Under the pieces are notes generated by a model. That model searched no databases. It saw nothing but the letters and a program-made list of their open reading frames with translations, and had not been told where the DNA came from. The translations under genes were made by a program, and so were the position numbers. A DNA stretch of 64,000 nucleotides, from contig NC_059507.1 of NCBI RefSeq assembly GCF_914767665.1, forward strand, positions 20,214,718 to 20,278,717, read 5' to 3'. This DNA comes from Harmonia axyridis. Lineage: Eukaryota > Arthropoda > Insecta > Coleoptera > Coccinellidae. This document shows, in pieces, positions 22,483 to 34,618 of this stretch (its first letter is position 1; the number at the start of each line of letters is the position of its first letter).

Positions 22483-24809
22483 TACAGGGTGTTTCAAGTT
22501 CGACGGCCTATAAGACGTTTCTAAAGAACGTGGCCGATTTAAAATCTGAAAATTCGGAATATGACATTGTTCATGTTGCCTTATTCAGCTTAAATATTTT
22601 CGAAGTTCCGAAATCCTTAGAGTTTTCAAAATATTAAGAAAAAACCGTAAAAAAAAGATAATTTCCTTAGTCACAATTACGTGAATTATTTTTACTGTAA
22701 ATATCCTATGCGTTTACTCAATTCACTTTATCAAACTAGAATGATGTTGGAATATCGTGCATATCTTGAATTTGAGAAATATCATTACAGGGTGTTTCAA
22801 ATATTGTATAACTTTCGATTTTCAAATTAGAACCCTATTTTTTTGTGATTTCGTTGGATTCTACGGTGAAAAATAAGGGTAGTGTCCAAACATGATTATG
22901 CCCTCAAATTCAATAATTCAAGAGTTATTCGAGATTTTAAGAATTTATGTTATACGTAGGGTCAATTCCATTCTATCTGTTTCCCGACAGACTAGCAATA
23001 ATACTCTATGACCATAGAAATTTAAATATCTAATTACTTTACATGTGACAGGTGTTTCCATTATCAAAGCTACACTAATTTGATTTCACGATATGAATTT
23101 CCGATATTCAAATGACAAAATTCTGGATATACTTTTCTCTAATTATGTGGCAAATCAGTTCATTCATTCATTTGTGAAACAAAATAGACTGAAACGGAAT
23201 TATCTATTATCTGTCAAATTTCTGATACAGAAATCTGTTCTGCCAACCAACATTTTTCAATGCAAAAGTCACTAATTGATATTTATGGAAATTTACGTTA
23301 ATTTCAATAAAAAGGCAGTGTATTCGGGAAAATAATGTTCAAAACTCGAACAGAGTTTCATCATCCTAAAAGGATGTTTCATACTTTATGAATATCCATT
23401 ATAGTGGAGTACCTACCTAGAAGAAAAAAAACCTGTACCTACCAAATGAGATAAATTATGCAGGAGTCCTGTGTGCCAATTCTATTCATTAAAAAAGCGG
23501 TAGAATACATTTTATGAATTCAGGAAAAAATCAGCGTGATGCTGAAAAGGGAGTAACAGAAAGTTTGAAACATACTTCCGAAATATCTTCTAGTCAATTG
23601 GTGGTAAATGTGGATGTTTCTGATTGAATGCTCGACAAGTTCTCGAAATAATTTTGTTGCATTCACCGTAGATATGAAATAGATACAAAATTTCATTATT
23701 TGAATAACGGGGATTCATATCGTGAAATTAAAATGTACTAGCTTCAATAATGAGTAGACCTGTCACTTTGAAATAATTGCATATTTTAATTTCTATGATC
23801 ATAGAATACAGATAGAATGGAATTGACCCTACTTATAACCATAGTATAAGGAAAGGATAGTAAGCCAGTGTAATGCTTTTTTCGGTTTTGTTGCGCCATC
23901 TAGTTGTACTCACGTTTTACTCGAATTTTACTGTCAAAAATTGGTCCGTAAAGTGGAGCCCTCTGAAAAAATCGGTGTTATTATGAAGAACTAAAATATT
24001 TGAAATAGAGTGGTCAGAAGATTTCTATATTTTGATATTTTATCTGCTCTTTCATAAGCATTTACGCCAGTGGCGTGTATTTGTGATGACTTGATAATAA
24101 CATAAAAATTGTTGGCAATGTCATGCGACCCCTTTTCAACCACGCCACTGAATGAATTATCGTATTATCTATCTATAGCTCATGATTCAGCGCTATCTAT
24201 TATCGAGTTACTTCTCCAAATCCAAATCCAACTACAGTAGCGACCCCTGGTGACTATTTCCTTGCCTTCAAACGGCGGTTGGCTTCCTATCCTTTCCTTA
24301 TACTATGGTATAACATAAATTCATAAAATCTCGAATAACTCTTGAATTATTGAATTTTAGGGCATAATCATGTTTGGACACTACCCTTATTTTTCACCGT
24401 AGAATCCAACGAAGTCACAAAAAAATAGGGTTCTAATTTGAAAATCGAAAGTTATTATTCTAGTTTGATATACGCATAGGATATTCACAGTAAAAATAAT
24501 TCACGTAATTGTGACTAAGGAAATTCTCTCTTTTTCACGGTTTTTTCTTCATATTTTGAAAACTCTGAGAACTTACGCAATAATAATAGCAAAGTGTAAT
24601 TGAAAATGAAAATCTTGATAATATCTTAGACATAAAATGAAAAAAAAGTTTTTTTTGGGAAAATTTTTTTCTAATTCTTTTATAACCGAGAGTGCCGGAA
24701 CTTCGATAATATTCTAGCTGAAAAATGTCATATTCTGAATTTTCAGATTTCAAATCGGTCCCGTTCCCCAGAAACGTCTAATAGGCCGTCGAACTTGAAA
24801 CACCCTGTA
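22483..24809. mobile_element. 2.3-kb palindromic foldback element with ACAGGGTGTTTC ends
   Basis: The ends are TACAGGGTGTTTCAAGTTCG (22483) and its reverse complement ending at 24809. Inward from these, long blocks remain complementary: GTCACAATTACGTGAATTAT (about 22669) with 24500, the AAATAAGGGTAGTGTCCAAA block (about 22871) with 24385, GGTCAATTCCATTCTATCTG (about 22960) with 23810, and CACGATATGAATTTCC (about 23088) with 23720. The arms are about 640 and 1100 bases. The right arm is longer because of a nested MITE at 23838-24309. The left arm has its own extra block (about 22745-22800). The non-palindromic centre (about 23125-23690) has no recognisable coding frame. No transposase is visible. 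Confidence 0.85.
23838..24309. mobile_element. MITE nested in the palindromic element
   Basis: The terminal inverted repeats are perfect over 23 bases, starting ACCATAGTATAAGGAAAGGA and ending with its complement at 24309. The similarity extends a few bases further with mismatches. The element is flanked by ATA on both sides. Removing the element and one ATA restores the sequence of the opposite palindrome arm (CTTATAACA against CGTATAACA). That gives a direct view of the empty site and supports a 3-bp target duplication. It is 472 bases and non-coding. Confidence 0.85.
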
Positions 24810-24810
24810 T

Positions 24811-25067
24811 ATGTATGTAGAGGATCTACGGATATTATGTAAGGGCATCACGTTCAAACGACTGCACGAAATTTGATCATTCTTTTTTGTTGTGTTCATT
24901 TGTGTCATGAGAAGGTTTTTAAAACAAAATATTTCCGAAAAAATCGCATGAAAATAAAAAAGGGATTTCCTTTTTCCTTCGGCCGAGCGAACAATCATAG
25001 AGTATGGTTTGACATTTCGAAGAATGTATTTTGGGTTGCCTGAGACGAAGCAGGGACGGGCAGCTAG
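24811..25067 (+). mobile_element. Possible Helitron 3' end
   Basis: The segment ends GGGACGGGCAGCTAG followed by T, the CTAG-T terminus with a preceding GC-rich hairpin-like run common to insect Helitrons. Inside it lies a TTTTTTGTTGTGTTCATTTGTG-like stretch that I associate with non-autonomous insect Helitrons. The 5' end is not identified and may be cut off by the palindromic element. This rests on pattern memory only. Confidence 0.35.
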
Positions 25068-25075
25068 TTTTATAT

Positions 25076-27067
25076 AGGGTTAGAACTATTTAGAGAGGCA
25101 ATACAGGGATATCGAAAACCGTTAGAAATACAGGGTGGCTTAAATTACAAAAGCATCTCTGAAACAATGGAAAACAGAAAAAATCTGAAGACAGCATTAG
25201 TATCTCTATAGTGGGTAATGGCTATAAACCAAATTTCGTGAAGTTATCCCCAAAAACGAATGATTCATACAGAAAAACAGAAAATCTCGATGTTCAGTTT
25301 TTTAGAGATATCTCGGGAACCATTGAAAATATTTCGGATCTATTCATATAATAATATAATATATAATATAATAATATAATAATATAATATTTATTTATTC
25401 ACCATATAAACATACAGGAAACGTCAATTCTAATATCAAATAAATATAAGTGTGAATGACAAATTGAACATTGACTTATTTCACAAACATCGGCATCAAT
25501 TTAATAAAAAAAAAAATTCTCTCAAAAAGTTCGGTCACATCATACACTGCTATCCTCAGCAGCGCTTTCTTTACTTCTGCACTAAATCGTCTATCATCCA
25601 GGGATTTTATATGATCTGGAACGATATTGTAGAACATAGGACCCCAGTGATCCACAAATTTCTGAGCAGATGTCAGGCGATGGTAAGGCGTCTCCAAGGC
25701 GTCCCTGTTCCGTGTGTTGTAGAAGTGCCTGTCCGAATTCTTGGGAAACAGGTGGACGTTTCCATGGACATATTTGAGACAATACAGAATATACATGCTA
25801 GGTACAGTTAGAATTTGCTTTTCTATGAAAGTTTGTCTGCATCCATCTCTAGGGCCAAGGTCATAGAGGGCTCTTATTGTTTCGAGAAATATGCTTGACG
25901 AGCTACGCCAATGGAAGCACACATTTTCACTCTTCTTATTGAAAACACTGCAACAGATAGTCTTGATGTCAGTGCATCAATATTAGTTTTCCAACCTAGC
26001 TTACTCTCCATATGGACCCCGAGAAACTTAATGGGTTGTGCTGCAGGTACCGAATGTGAAAGCAACAGGTGTTGAGTTTTGCTCTCATTTACTTTCAATT
26101 TATTAGCTTGAAACCAATTTGTGATGTCTTTCAGCACCTGCCTCACACGTTATCGGATATCACCGATACTTCTCCCTCTCACCACTATTGAAGTATCATC
26201 AGCATAAATAGTGCATCCATCTATACCACACATCAAGTCGTTGATATACACCAAAAACAAGATCGGTCCAAGCACAGAACCCTGTGAGACTAATAACCCT
26301 CAATTCTGATCTGCGTTCTAGTCAAGTGACTACCTGCTCCCTATCAGACAAGTAAAAGGCAACCAGTTTATGGGCCACTTCTTTCACTCCATAATTGTGC
26401 AATTTGTCGAGTAACACAATATGGTCGACAGTATATCAAAGGCCTTTGTCAAGTCAAGAAACACCAACTCCACCATATCACAGTCATCCCAAGCCGATGT
26501 TGTAACCTTTATAACCTCCCAAATAGCAGACACAACAGATTTACCCTTCCTGTAGCCATGTTGATGCTGGGAAAATAACTCGTTCCTTTCGAAGAAATCC
26601 ACCAACCTCTTCTTAATGACCACCTCCAAGACCTTCGACAATACCGGCAATATTGATATTGGCCTGTAGTTTTCATGCCTATTTGCATTTCTATTTCTAA
26701 ATATAGGAACAACTCGTGCTCTTTTCAAGTCTTTGGGAAATACCCCCTCTTCCAAACATCTGTTTATTATTTGAACCAGAGGAAGTTACATTTCGTGCTT
26801 TACCCCTTTCAGGATTTTGTTTGAGATGTCATTTATATGCTTGGTTTCTTTCGACTCGAGACTACCTATAATAAACTCAATTTCTTCAGGCCAGGTAGAA
26901 TGAAAGAAACATGATTTTTTTTCATTTATTTCTGCCTTCCCTATATATTCCTCTGCTGTTTTATTCGTCGGCATACCAACACACTCATCCATAATAACGC
27001 AACTTTTTTGTAATTTAAGCCAACCTGTCTTTCTAACGGTTTTCAATATCCCTGTAGTTCTAACCCT
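25076..27067. mobile_element. TIR element interrupted by a LINE
   Basis: AGGGTTAGAACTA...CAGGGATAT-GAAAACCGTTAGAAA and TGGCTTAAATTACAAAA at 25076-25152 are answered in reverse complement at about 27003-27067. The left copy has 15 extra bases (about 25088-25102). Everything between about 25345 and 27000 is a minus-strand LINE. The element therefore looks like a short palindromic DNA element into which the LINE jumped. Confidence 0.6.
25345..27000 (-). pseudogene. 5'-truncated jockey/CR1-like LINE, broken
   Basis: On the minus strand: a pre-RT segment (TWPEEIEFIIGSLESKETKH) at about 26900; RT blocks at 26755-26384 (RARVVPIF, NYRPISILPVLSKVLE, HQHGYRKGKS, FLDLTKAFD); GSVLGPILFLVYINDL with YADDTS near 26290-26180; then 26146-25476 (ANKLKVNESKTQHLL, FLGVHMESKLGW, RHFYNTRNRD). 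The 3' end is an (AAT/AAATAT)n tail at 25345-25400. Frame breaks occur near 26770, 26400, 26150 and 25900. The endonuclease is missing. Confidence 0.85.
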
Positions 27068-27630
27068 GTTCAATAAAATATTGATTTTATATGAATTTTA
27101 ATGAGTCTTACGGAATAGAATATCAGTTTGTTTGAAAGCCGTAAAAGCGATATTTTCTTCTATGGCTGACTTCATGTCAGTGCTAAAATAAACGAGGTAT
27201 ATCTCTCTATAATAAAATAAACAAATCACAATATAGCCGCAGTGAAAAGGTTATTCGACTAACCACCATGAAATTACAAAAACTAATATACGATAGAATT
27301 ACTGGCCACAAAACGCCGAAATTAAAATCAATTATTCAACGAGTTATAAAGCATGGCTGCCTTCAAAAATTGCATCCGACTGCGATGAATCAGAGCCCTA
27401 TGATTAAGTTTACAGGATATACCATGTTACATGGAAAATCGGGCTAGTACACTATCACACAAATTAATTGTTGATGAAGCTTTGCTGCTTCTGAGTACTC
27501 ACTGCCCTACTGGCTGATTGAAATATTGATTGGGCATGATTTGCTGAAGTTTCTGTTGCACCTATTATATTCAAGCACTTGTTTCATGGATAAAACTTCC
27601 TATTATCTTTTCCAAATGTAGGAATGTGAT
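27068..27630. other. Unannotated AT-rich spacer
   Basis: No coding frame, repeat pair or RNA gene stands out. Confidence 0.4.
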
Positions 27631-27830
27631 CAGGGCAGAGCCTAGCCCGAAATGCGCCTTTGGCCAAATATTATAATTGCACCCCTCTTGGAAAATGAAA
27701 AAAATGTATAATTATCATCGCAAGATTCAAAGACTGTACCAACTGAAACTCTTGTAGATAGTTATATTGCATTCATAATTTTGAGATTGGCTTAATATTC
27801 CATAAGAAATGAAACTATTTTGAATGGTTT
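27631..27830. repeat. hAT terminal fragment related to 10607-10690
   Basis: It starts CAGGGCAGAGCCTAG and shares the CGCCTxTGGC-AA and TGC-CCC-T pattern, then AAAATGAAA, with the left end of the hAT relic. The orientation is the same. No transposase follows; a LINE tail begins at about 27833. Confidence 0.45.
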
Positions 27831-27832
27831 GA

Positions 27833-29650
27833 AAACATTTATTTATTTATTCAATACATAATTTTACAAATCATTAATATATTGATGTTCCCATAGAATG
27901 AATATGTTTCGCAAAAATTAATATAATATGAAGTAATGATGAAGATGTCATTTTTTAATTTCTGAGTGATCTATTGAATAATTTTGAAAATTCTTTTTTT
28001 TTTACTTCTTCTGGTAAGTTATTGTATTCCATTGCAGCCGGATAGATCGGTAATTTTTGGATTTATTTGTTTTTATATTATCTAGATGATAATTGCTTAT
28101 ATGTTTTGTCTGGTAATTATGTACGTCTAATCTTTTTTTATGTTCCGTGTTGAATTTGAGTAGGCCATGCTCCATCTTGTACATAAGTTTACACTGCTCA
28201 ACGACTTTTGTGACCTTCATGTTGGGTATCTTCAGGGTGTCAGTATAATTTGGTAAAATGTATACAGCCTTCAAAGCTCGATTTTGCAATTTTTGTACCC
28301 TCTGTAAATTGCTGATTGATTTATTCGACCACACACGTATTAAGTATGCAAGCACAGAATGAAGATTCGAGTAATATAAAGTCCTTTTTACTTGCTCACT
28401 TAGATAGGGACTGACTCTTCTCAATGCTCCAATAAGAGGTGTAAGTTTACGTGACAAATATTCTATCTGTTCAGTCCAATCCAGTTTTAAATCAATATTC
28501 AATCCAAGGTAGGTGTGCAAATTTCTTCGATTCTATTTATTTTGATTTTTATTGGCTTTGAGGGTTCATTTTTCTGTTTGAAAAGGAGAGCAACCGTTTT
28601 TTCCACATTCAAGATGAGTTCGTTTTCAGTTAGCCATTTCTGGAACTTTTTAAGTTCAACTTCAAATCGTTGCTTCAAAATGTCTAGATCCCTACCCTCG
28701 TAGAATAATGCTGTGTCGTCAGCAAACATATAATACAGAGTCCCAACCGCGCAGTTTCAAGATCTTCTACTAACAAAAGATACAACAGTGGACCAATAAC
28801 TGATCCTTGCGGTACTCCCTTCAATACCCATTCCTCTGAGCTTCTTGTCGTTTCTATTACTGTGTGATATCTTCTGTTCCTTAAAAAGTTTTTATAAGGG
28901 TATAGACTGTATTGTTTATTCCCATTTTTTTCAGTTTTTTTACAGTAAATCGTGAATAACCATGTCGAAAGCTTTTTTTGAGTCTATAAACACTACAAAC
29001 ACATAATTTATATGTGCACTTATCCTTTGTACTAGATCTGTTGTGACCCCAAGGGTTTAGCTTGAAAGCCATACTGATACTCGGTCAAACTGAAGCAAGA
29101 GCACATTCTGTTTTCAATTACTGTCTCTAGTAGTTTAGAAAATACTGATGTAAGTACTATAGGTCAATAATTGTTAGGGTCAGTTTTATCTCCCTTTTTG
29201 TATATTGGGATGATTTTGCTTTCTAGGCAATGTATTTGTATTATCCCTGATTTTAGTGCATTGTTTATATAATATAACGGGTGTTTATTCATAACTGGAC
29301 ATGAAAGGATCACATCATTTGCTTCAATATGGTAATTCATTTTTCTTGAGATTATGTAGAATCTTCTTCAATTCACCTTCTGTGCAATTTCTCAAATATA
29401 TAGACCTATCAACGCAGTTTAACTCAGTCTCATTTCCTTTTATTAGACTCCATTTAATGACGGATTCAATATGTATGAAAAATTTATTCAGTCTTAGTTT
29501 TTGGATGCTATTTCGATTTATATTTTTTGTGTTCATTAATTCCTTGATTGTGTTTTTTGTACTTGAGCTTGCATTCATACAATATTTACAAAACTTTTTT
29601 TTTAGATCTCCTGATGAGGAATTTTTCCTCAATTTCAGTTCTATCCGTCC
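27833..29650 (-). pseudogene. Second broken jockey/CR1-like LINE
   Basis: On the minus strand: 29632-29324 is a pre-RT region (LKKKFCKYCMNASSSTKNTI); 29070-28880 carries eroded RT; GVPQGSVIGPLLYLLL lies near 28830-28780; MFADDTALFYEGRDLDILKQ begins at 28729 (FADD catalytic site); 28520-28002 has the thumb and end (YLGLNIDLKLDWTEQIEYLS, LQRVQKLQNRALKAVY). The (AATA)n tail is at about 27833-27855. Several frameshifts and stops are present. It is a different subfamily from the LINE at 25.3-27.0 kb, judging by protein sequence. Confidence 0.82.
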
Positions 29651-29883
29651 GATTAGCTAGAACCCTGTATGTGATATTCGAATTTCGAGCCAAGTGTGCT
29701 CTAAAACGATCTTGATCGATCCAATGATGAATAATTCAAGGTTAAAATAAATTCTATTCGTCCATCCACTTTGTAAACGATAACTCTTTAACGGAAATTA
29801 CTTGAGAGAATGAAAAAAAAACCATCTGATGGTAGATCTAACTGAAAGGATAAGACACCTTGATGTATGAAAAATGATTACAG

Positions 29884-30180
29884 GTTAATTTCAAATGTTA
29901 GTATTGTTTTTTCTAGAACTTTATGACCTCAATAAGAAAAGCTAACAAAATACTCTAGTCAACGCTGGTTCCCAAGTTATAGGTTGTTGTTGTTCAAAGT
30001 TGACATAGTCACTGATGTAATATTATAATAATTTCTGAACCAGACAACATAATTTTGAATAGTTTTTTGCTTATTTGCAGCTGAAAGGGCTATTCTTCAT
30101 TGATCACGCAAATTTCTTAATTTTTTGGTGACAATAATCATCTTTACTTATGAGTTAGATGACTAGGCGGAAATCTTCAA
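29884..30180. repeat. Solo arm of the foldback family seen at 1-848
   Basis: It starts TCAAATGTTAGTATTG and follows the left arm at 1-240 through ACCTCAATAAGA, TTTCTGAACCAG, AATAGTTTTTTGC, TTGATC and GTTAGATGACTAGG. The version here retains sequence (GCTGAAAGGGCTATTCTTCA) also found in the right arm at about 515-530. No opposing arm lies downstream. Confidence 0.65.
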
Positions 30181-31700
30181 AAAACGCTAGCAAAATATTA
30201 TTGGCTACCCCGTCCCCCCATTTTTTTCTTCTCCACTGCTTAATGCCTTTATACGCTTTAGTGTAAGCAGCTTCAGATTTCGCTGGAAACAAACATTCAC
30301 GGGCTCTTGCTGTTTGAGTGAGTCCGTAGCTTGTTATTTCATCGATTTTATTTACGACAAGAGTCGAAAGTCAAACCAACCAACCATGATTGGTTCAAAC
30401 ACGGCCGTTAGCAACGTTACCAATAGATTCAAAAAATTACAATACAATATTTTTCCATTTCAGAACAATATTGTTCCAATCAGAAAAAACTATTGGTTAC
30501 AGCACAGGAAATATGAATTCATTTTACTTGGTTGACTATTCATCACTCGAGGCTTCTTGAGTACATTCCAATTTTTGGCATCCTGGAAGATGATATCAAA
30601 GGATAAGTGATCAAAGCAGCCAGAATAGCATAACAACTCAATTATACCATATTCTTCAATAAATATCTTTGGACATGAGTAGAAATTCATATCTATAAAA
30701 CTGGCATAAGACCTATAATGACATGCCCTGTAGGAATCATACGTGTGGTCGCTTCACTGCTGCGCGGTGTACCGAATAAAGACGGATGATCCGTAAACAT
30801 GTCTCTATTCTCTCTAGGGATGAGCGATGAACGATGATTTTGAATTCACGTTGTGAAACATGATCGTTACTTTATGATATTAGTGAAATTAAAGCGTGAC
30901 GTGATCACTGCTTATATTATTAGGTATCGGATTTGGTTACGTTCTGTGCTGTGCTTGTTATCAATATTTGTATGAATCACTCTAATCTTGGCTCGTTTAT
31001 CTCGAATTGGTGACTTTTCTTAGAGCATACAGTTTTCTGAAATCTTTTTATGGATATGAATGATTTTGGGCATCCAATGATAAATAATACTCACAAATTC
31101 AAATGTGAATTTACATATTAAAAAATTCAATAAATAATAAAATTCGAATTTTATTGTCACCACCAATTAGGCAGTAATTAAGTATGTACTTAGTTATTAT
31201 TTCTTTTTAGCAAGTATTATGGTTGCACAGGTCGTACAAAAAAACTTCCTAAAGCCGACGAAGTTGCCAACGGATGCTGGGATTGTCATAATGATGCAAT
31301 TATGGTAGTCGAAAAAGATTCCTAAGCAATAGAAACATCTGGTTCCGAAATTTACGATTGCAACAAGGTATAGGTACAGCGCTGGTATATGCGAGAGTTA
31401 TGATACGGACGGTGATATGCCCTGGAATCGGAATGATACGATCTGTGATTTGTACCAACTGTGATCACGTCACGCTCTGTATTCGTTTTGCGGAACTGTG
31501 ACTACCTGTGAAATTTTGATATCAGTGATTAAATCACATTTCGTGAAATATCGCTCATCTCTGATTCTCTCTATTGGGGGAAGTAATCGAATAAAATTTT
31601 CTTTACAACAAAGTTTACTCATATCTGTAATGCGAGAAAAGAAGTTTGAACCAAATTATTCAAAATACTTTTTTATTACCAATTCGGTTGTTCTTACCTT
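30181..31700. other. Unannotated stretch
   Basis: It is slightly less AT-rich than its surroundings in parts (30720-30790 and 31240-31480) but has no frame of coding quality and no repeat pair I can define. Confidence 0.35.
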
Positions 31701-32286
31701 ATACCGTGTTTTCCTAAAATGGAGTTATGAAGGAAAATGAGAGATTCCCTGGACAATTTTAAGAATAAACGTTCCTTAAACATGAGCCCGCAAAAGCTTT
31801 GTTTTCGAGATACAGGGTCGTACTTTTTACTGATGCTCATATCAGTCAATCGAATCATTATTAATAATCGCTACAGAATTGATGAATCTGTTCCAAAATT
31901 TATAATTAATTTATTCATCACAGCTTACTAACTGAATGTTTATAATAATTAGGATTTTTCTGAGGATTGCTACAGAGCTATTTGATTTTTTCTAGAAGTC
32001 GATAGCAAATACGACAAAACTACTACAAACCAAAAAGTGTAGTACTAGACCAGAGTTCGTTCTTACATTTTTCTATCGTACAAGTGCTTCACCAAAATGA
32101 GTTCTGGAGGAAAGAAGCGGGTGCACTTCCTGAAAAAATATCAACCTGTAGATTTGAATACAAAATGAGCATATCACAAGATGAAAACCCCAAATTAGAA
32201 TATCTATGCCAATTTGAGTTGAATATCTTGTGAGGGGAGAAATCTGTAATATTCATTTGTACCTTCAATTTAGGAACACCGTTAAG
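31701..32286. mobile_element. Foldback element, family copy 1
   Basis: The ends are ACCGTGTTTTCCTAAAATGG (31703) and the complement-like CAATTTAGGAACACCGT (to 32283). The first 330 bases match the arms of the element at 42012-42688: ACATGAGCCCGCAAA, TTCGAGATACAG, CATCACAGCTTACTAACTG. The right half is diverged or replaced. No coding frame is present. Confidence 0.6.
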
Positions 32287-33090
32287 ATATAATCAATTCA
32301 AAACTGATATCTGCACAAATAAAATGCAATTTGAATGAAACACACTAAATTGTATAACGCAGCCCAGACAAATTTTCGATGCGAAATACTCAGTTCAGTT
32401 TTTTGATAACTATAGTATTGAAATTTTATGATACAAGAAACCGAAAACAACGGGTAAGTGTATACCGATGACGAATTCAAAATTCACAGATAGCAAATAA
32501 GGAGCAAAGGCGAAAAAGCGGATAGATAAAGGAAAATAATAAACTTCGGACTAAGACGTGCTCGTAGTGAAAGCAATAAAAGTTCTAAATTTTAAAGCGA
32601 TAATAATAATCTCACAAACCGAAAAAGGGTTCGAGTTTTTACTGCCTTGTTGATTTCAAAGGAAAGTAAAATGATTATTGGTTCATTTTATGGAAGATTT
32701 TTCGTTTTCCGTATTTGCGAGAATTCTGAAATTTTATATTTTGGAAATCTTGGGGTGGGTTTAATTACCCCCAGTATCCCCCTCATTTCTACGCCCTTGC
32801 TCCCTCACATAAACCCTACTCAGAAATATCCAAAACACGTCAAATTATAGAAACAACTGGTGGAAATTTTATTAAATTAAGTAGACTGCATATTATTTTA
32901 TGTGGGTTTATTAATATACATGAATTTTCGACTGACTTACAATATATACTAAACACCTGTTTATGAATCAAATGTGCGCAGATCTGCGACGTTGCCGGCT
33001 CCTCGGCTTTTTCTTCCCTCACCGGTAATTTCCTAACACAACAGAGATGCGAATAGTTCGTAAAACAAGGGAAAACAATTTATGACAGGG
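32287..33090. other. Unannotated AT-rich spacer
   Basis: No coding, repeat or RNA signal was found. Confidence 0.35.
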
Positions 33091-33310
33091 AAATAAGTGA
33101 ATACATCAGACAAATATGTCAATATGTCAATGCATGGGTGCTAAACAGAAAAATTGGGTGGAACGACCATATTACAAGTATGATGAAAAAACGGCTGCTA
33201 ATGGTAGCGGTGCTTTCATGGGAAAGCACCTCATGAGAATGAATCTAGCAGAAAACAACGAGTGGAGATTATGTGGAGAGGAAGAAAAATCTCCGGATCA
33301 AGTGACGAAA
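33091..33310 (+). pseudogene. LINE C-terminal fragments
   Basis: 33100-33190 reads NAWVLNRKIGWNDHITSM, a LINE-end motif. From about 33190, in another frame, GAFMGKHLMRMNLAENNEWR leads to LCGEEEKS. This resembles the LTGH-L--HL-RMGL...CR-CGEE motif that ends RNase-H-bearing LINEs, such as the one at 17840-17980. Two short fragments appear fused or frame-shifted. Confidence 0.5.
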
Positions 33311-33819
33311 CACAAAAATTCTTTGAACAACAGACTTGTAGAGGTGAGGAAGTAACTTCCTTGAAGCCATCCCAGATCTCAGAGCGAGCTGAAAACTACG
33401 ACAACTAAACAATACGTGAGACCAGTTCTGATGGAGGGAACAATAGACAATAAGGTCACAGCACAATGATCCCTATTCGAATATAATATGAGGGTATCGA
33501 AAGACAATTCACTGAAGGAAAGACAAAAGCACAGGAAGACCTCAAAAACGACGGATGACAATCTACCGCCAGAATGCGAGTTACGATGAAAAACAGTCTT
33601 TAACCTTACTAGGACGAAAGAAGATGAAGAATATTCCCGTAGATTTAGATTTAATTAAGGAGGTTTCGTTTCACTGTGATTTAATGGTCTATTGTGCCCC
33701 CCATCTATTCTCTCCATAACGTGATTTCAGTTCCAGAGTTCTGATGAACCTCAATATCTAGGATGGCTTCAAGGAGGCTAATTTGTCACTTCGTTTCGTG
33801 TCCAAGGCAGGTTTTGCGT

Positions 33820-33985
33820 TGACTTGCGATGGCGAGGCATTCCGTCACCATCCTCCCCATAGAATCTGCACTCGTCATTTTCTGTTAGACCAAGTCTCAT
33901 GAGGTGTTTCCTAAGGCGACAATGCCCTGTGAGGAATCCAGTGAGGAGGTTTAGCATATTCTCACTAAGATCCAGATACTTTTTG
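33820..33985 (-). pseudogene. LINE C-terminal fragment (RNase-H-type LINE)
   Basis: The minus-strand translation gives LNLLTGFLTGHCRLRKHLMR then LGLTENDECRFYGEDGDG. This is the terminal Cys/His motif of RNase-H-bearing LINEs; the second Cys is Tyr here. No RT or tail is attached. Confidence 0.65.
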
Positions 33986-34150
33986 AATATATTCCTGTAG
34001 TTATGATGTAAGCTTTAAATTGATATGAATTGGTATAAATGTGGATAGTTCTTTCATTTCCTCATCAACTTCCACCATCAAAAATATCACCAACTGTCAC
34101 TATTCTAAACCACAGAAAACCACCAAAGATACGAACCTTCACTTTCCCTA

Positions 34151-34593
34151 CTACTCCCCCACTGTTTTCACATTGTTTACTCGTCGGACATCAACAAAAA
34201 TGGCATAGGAAGCAATCACGTCATCCTCCAGATCCGTAATAACAAAATCCAGGAATAATTGGATAATTCCCGCCTCCATCCTCACCAGAGGCATCCCTTC
34301 TGGATGGGGGCGACCATCCGACATTACGACATTCTGCCGTAATTGAGTTGTAACCGGAAGAAACGCCCAGGCTAGGCCATTACAGCGATCACAATGCAAG
34401 GCACACTTCGAAGATTTTGCCTCGCAGAGGACGGAACAAGTCAAATGCGTGCTCGTTCCAGAAGTTATGCGGTTTCCGTCGTAAAAGTCCAGATTGGAGT
34501 AGCAGGAGGCATCGGAGCGAGTCGGGCTGTTCGTCGGAAAAACCCCAATAAAATAAACATTTCGATGGATGGAATGTGGTCCCACTACGGGGG
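34151..34593 (-). CDS. Candidate Cys-rich exon or gene fragment
   Basis: An open frame of about 147 codons runs from a plausible acceptor (TTCTGTCCGACAG, ending 34594) to a TAG at 34151. Codon use is richer in G/C than the surroundings. Eight Cys lie in the first 70 residues, with ASCYSNLDFYDGN, TCSVLCEAKSSKCALHCDRC and NGLAWAFLP. The remainder is hydrophobic and acidic. This spacing loosely recalls extracellular PAN/apple-like or other disulfide domains, but I do not recognise a family. A donor-like CTG-GTGAGG near 34274 could end the exon earlier. It may be real, a gene fragment or chance. Confidence 0.3.
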
Positions 34594-34618
34594 CTGTCGG
34601 ACAGAATATAGTCTTCAA

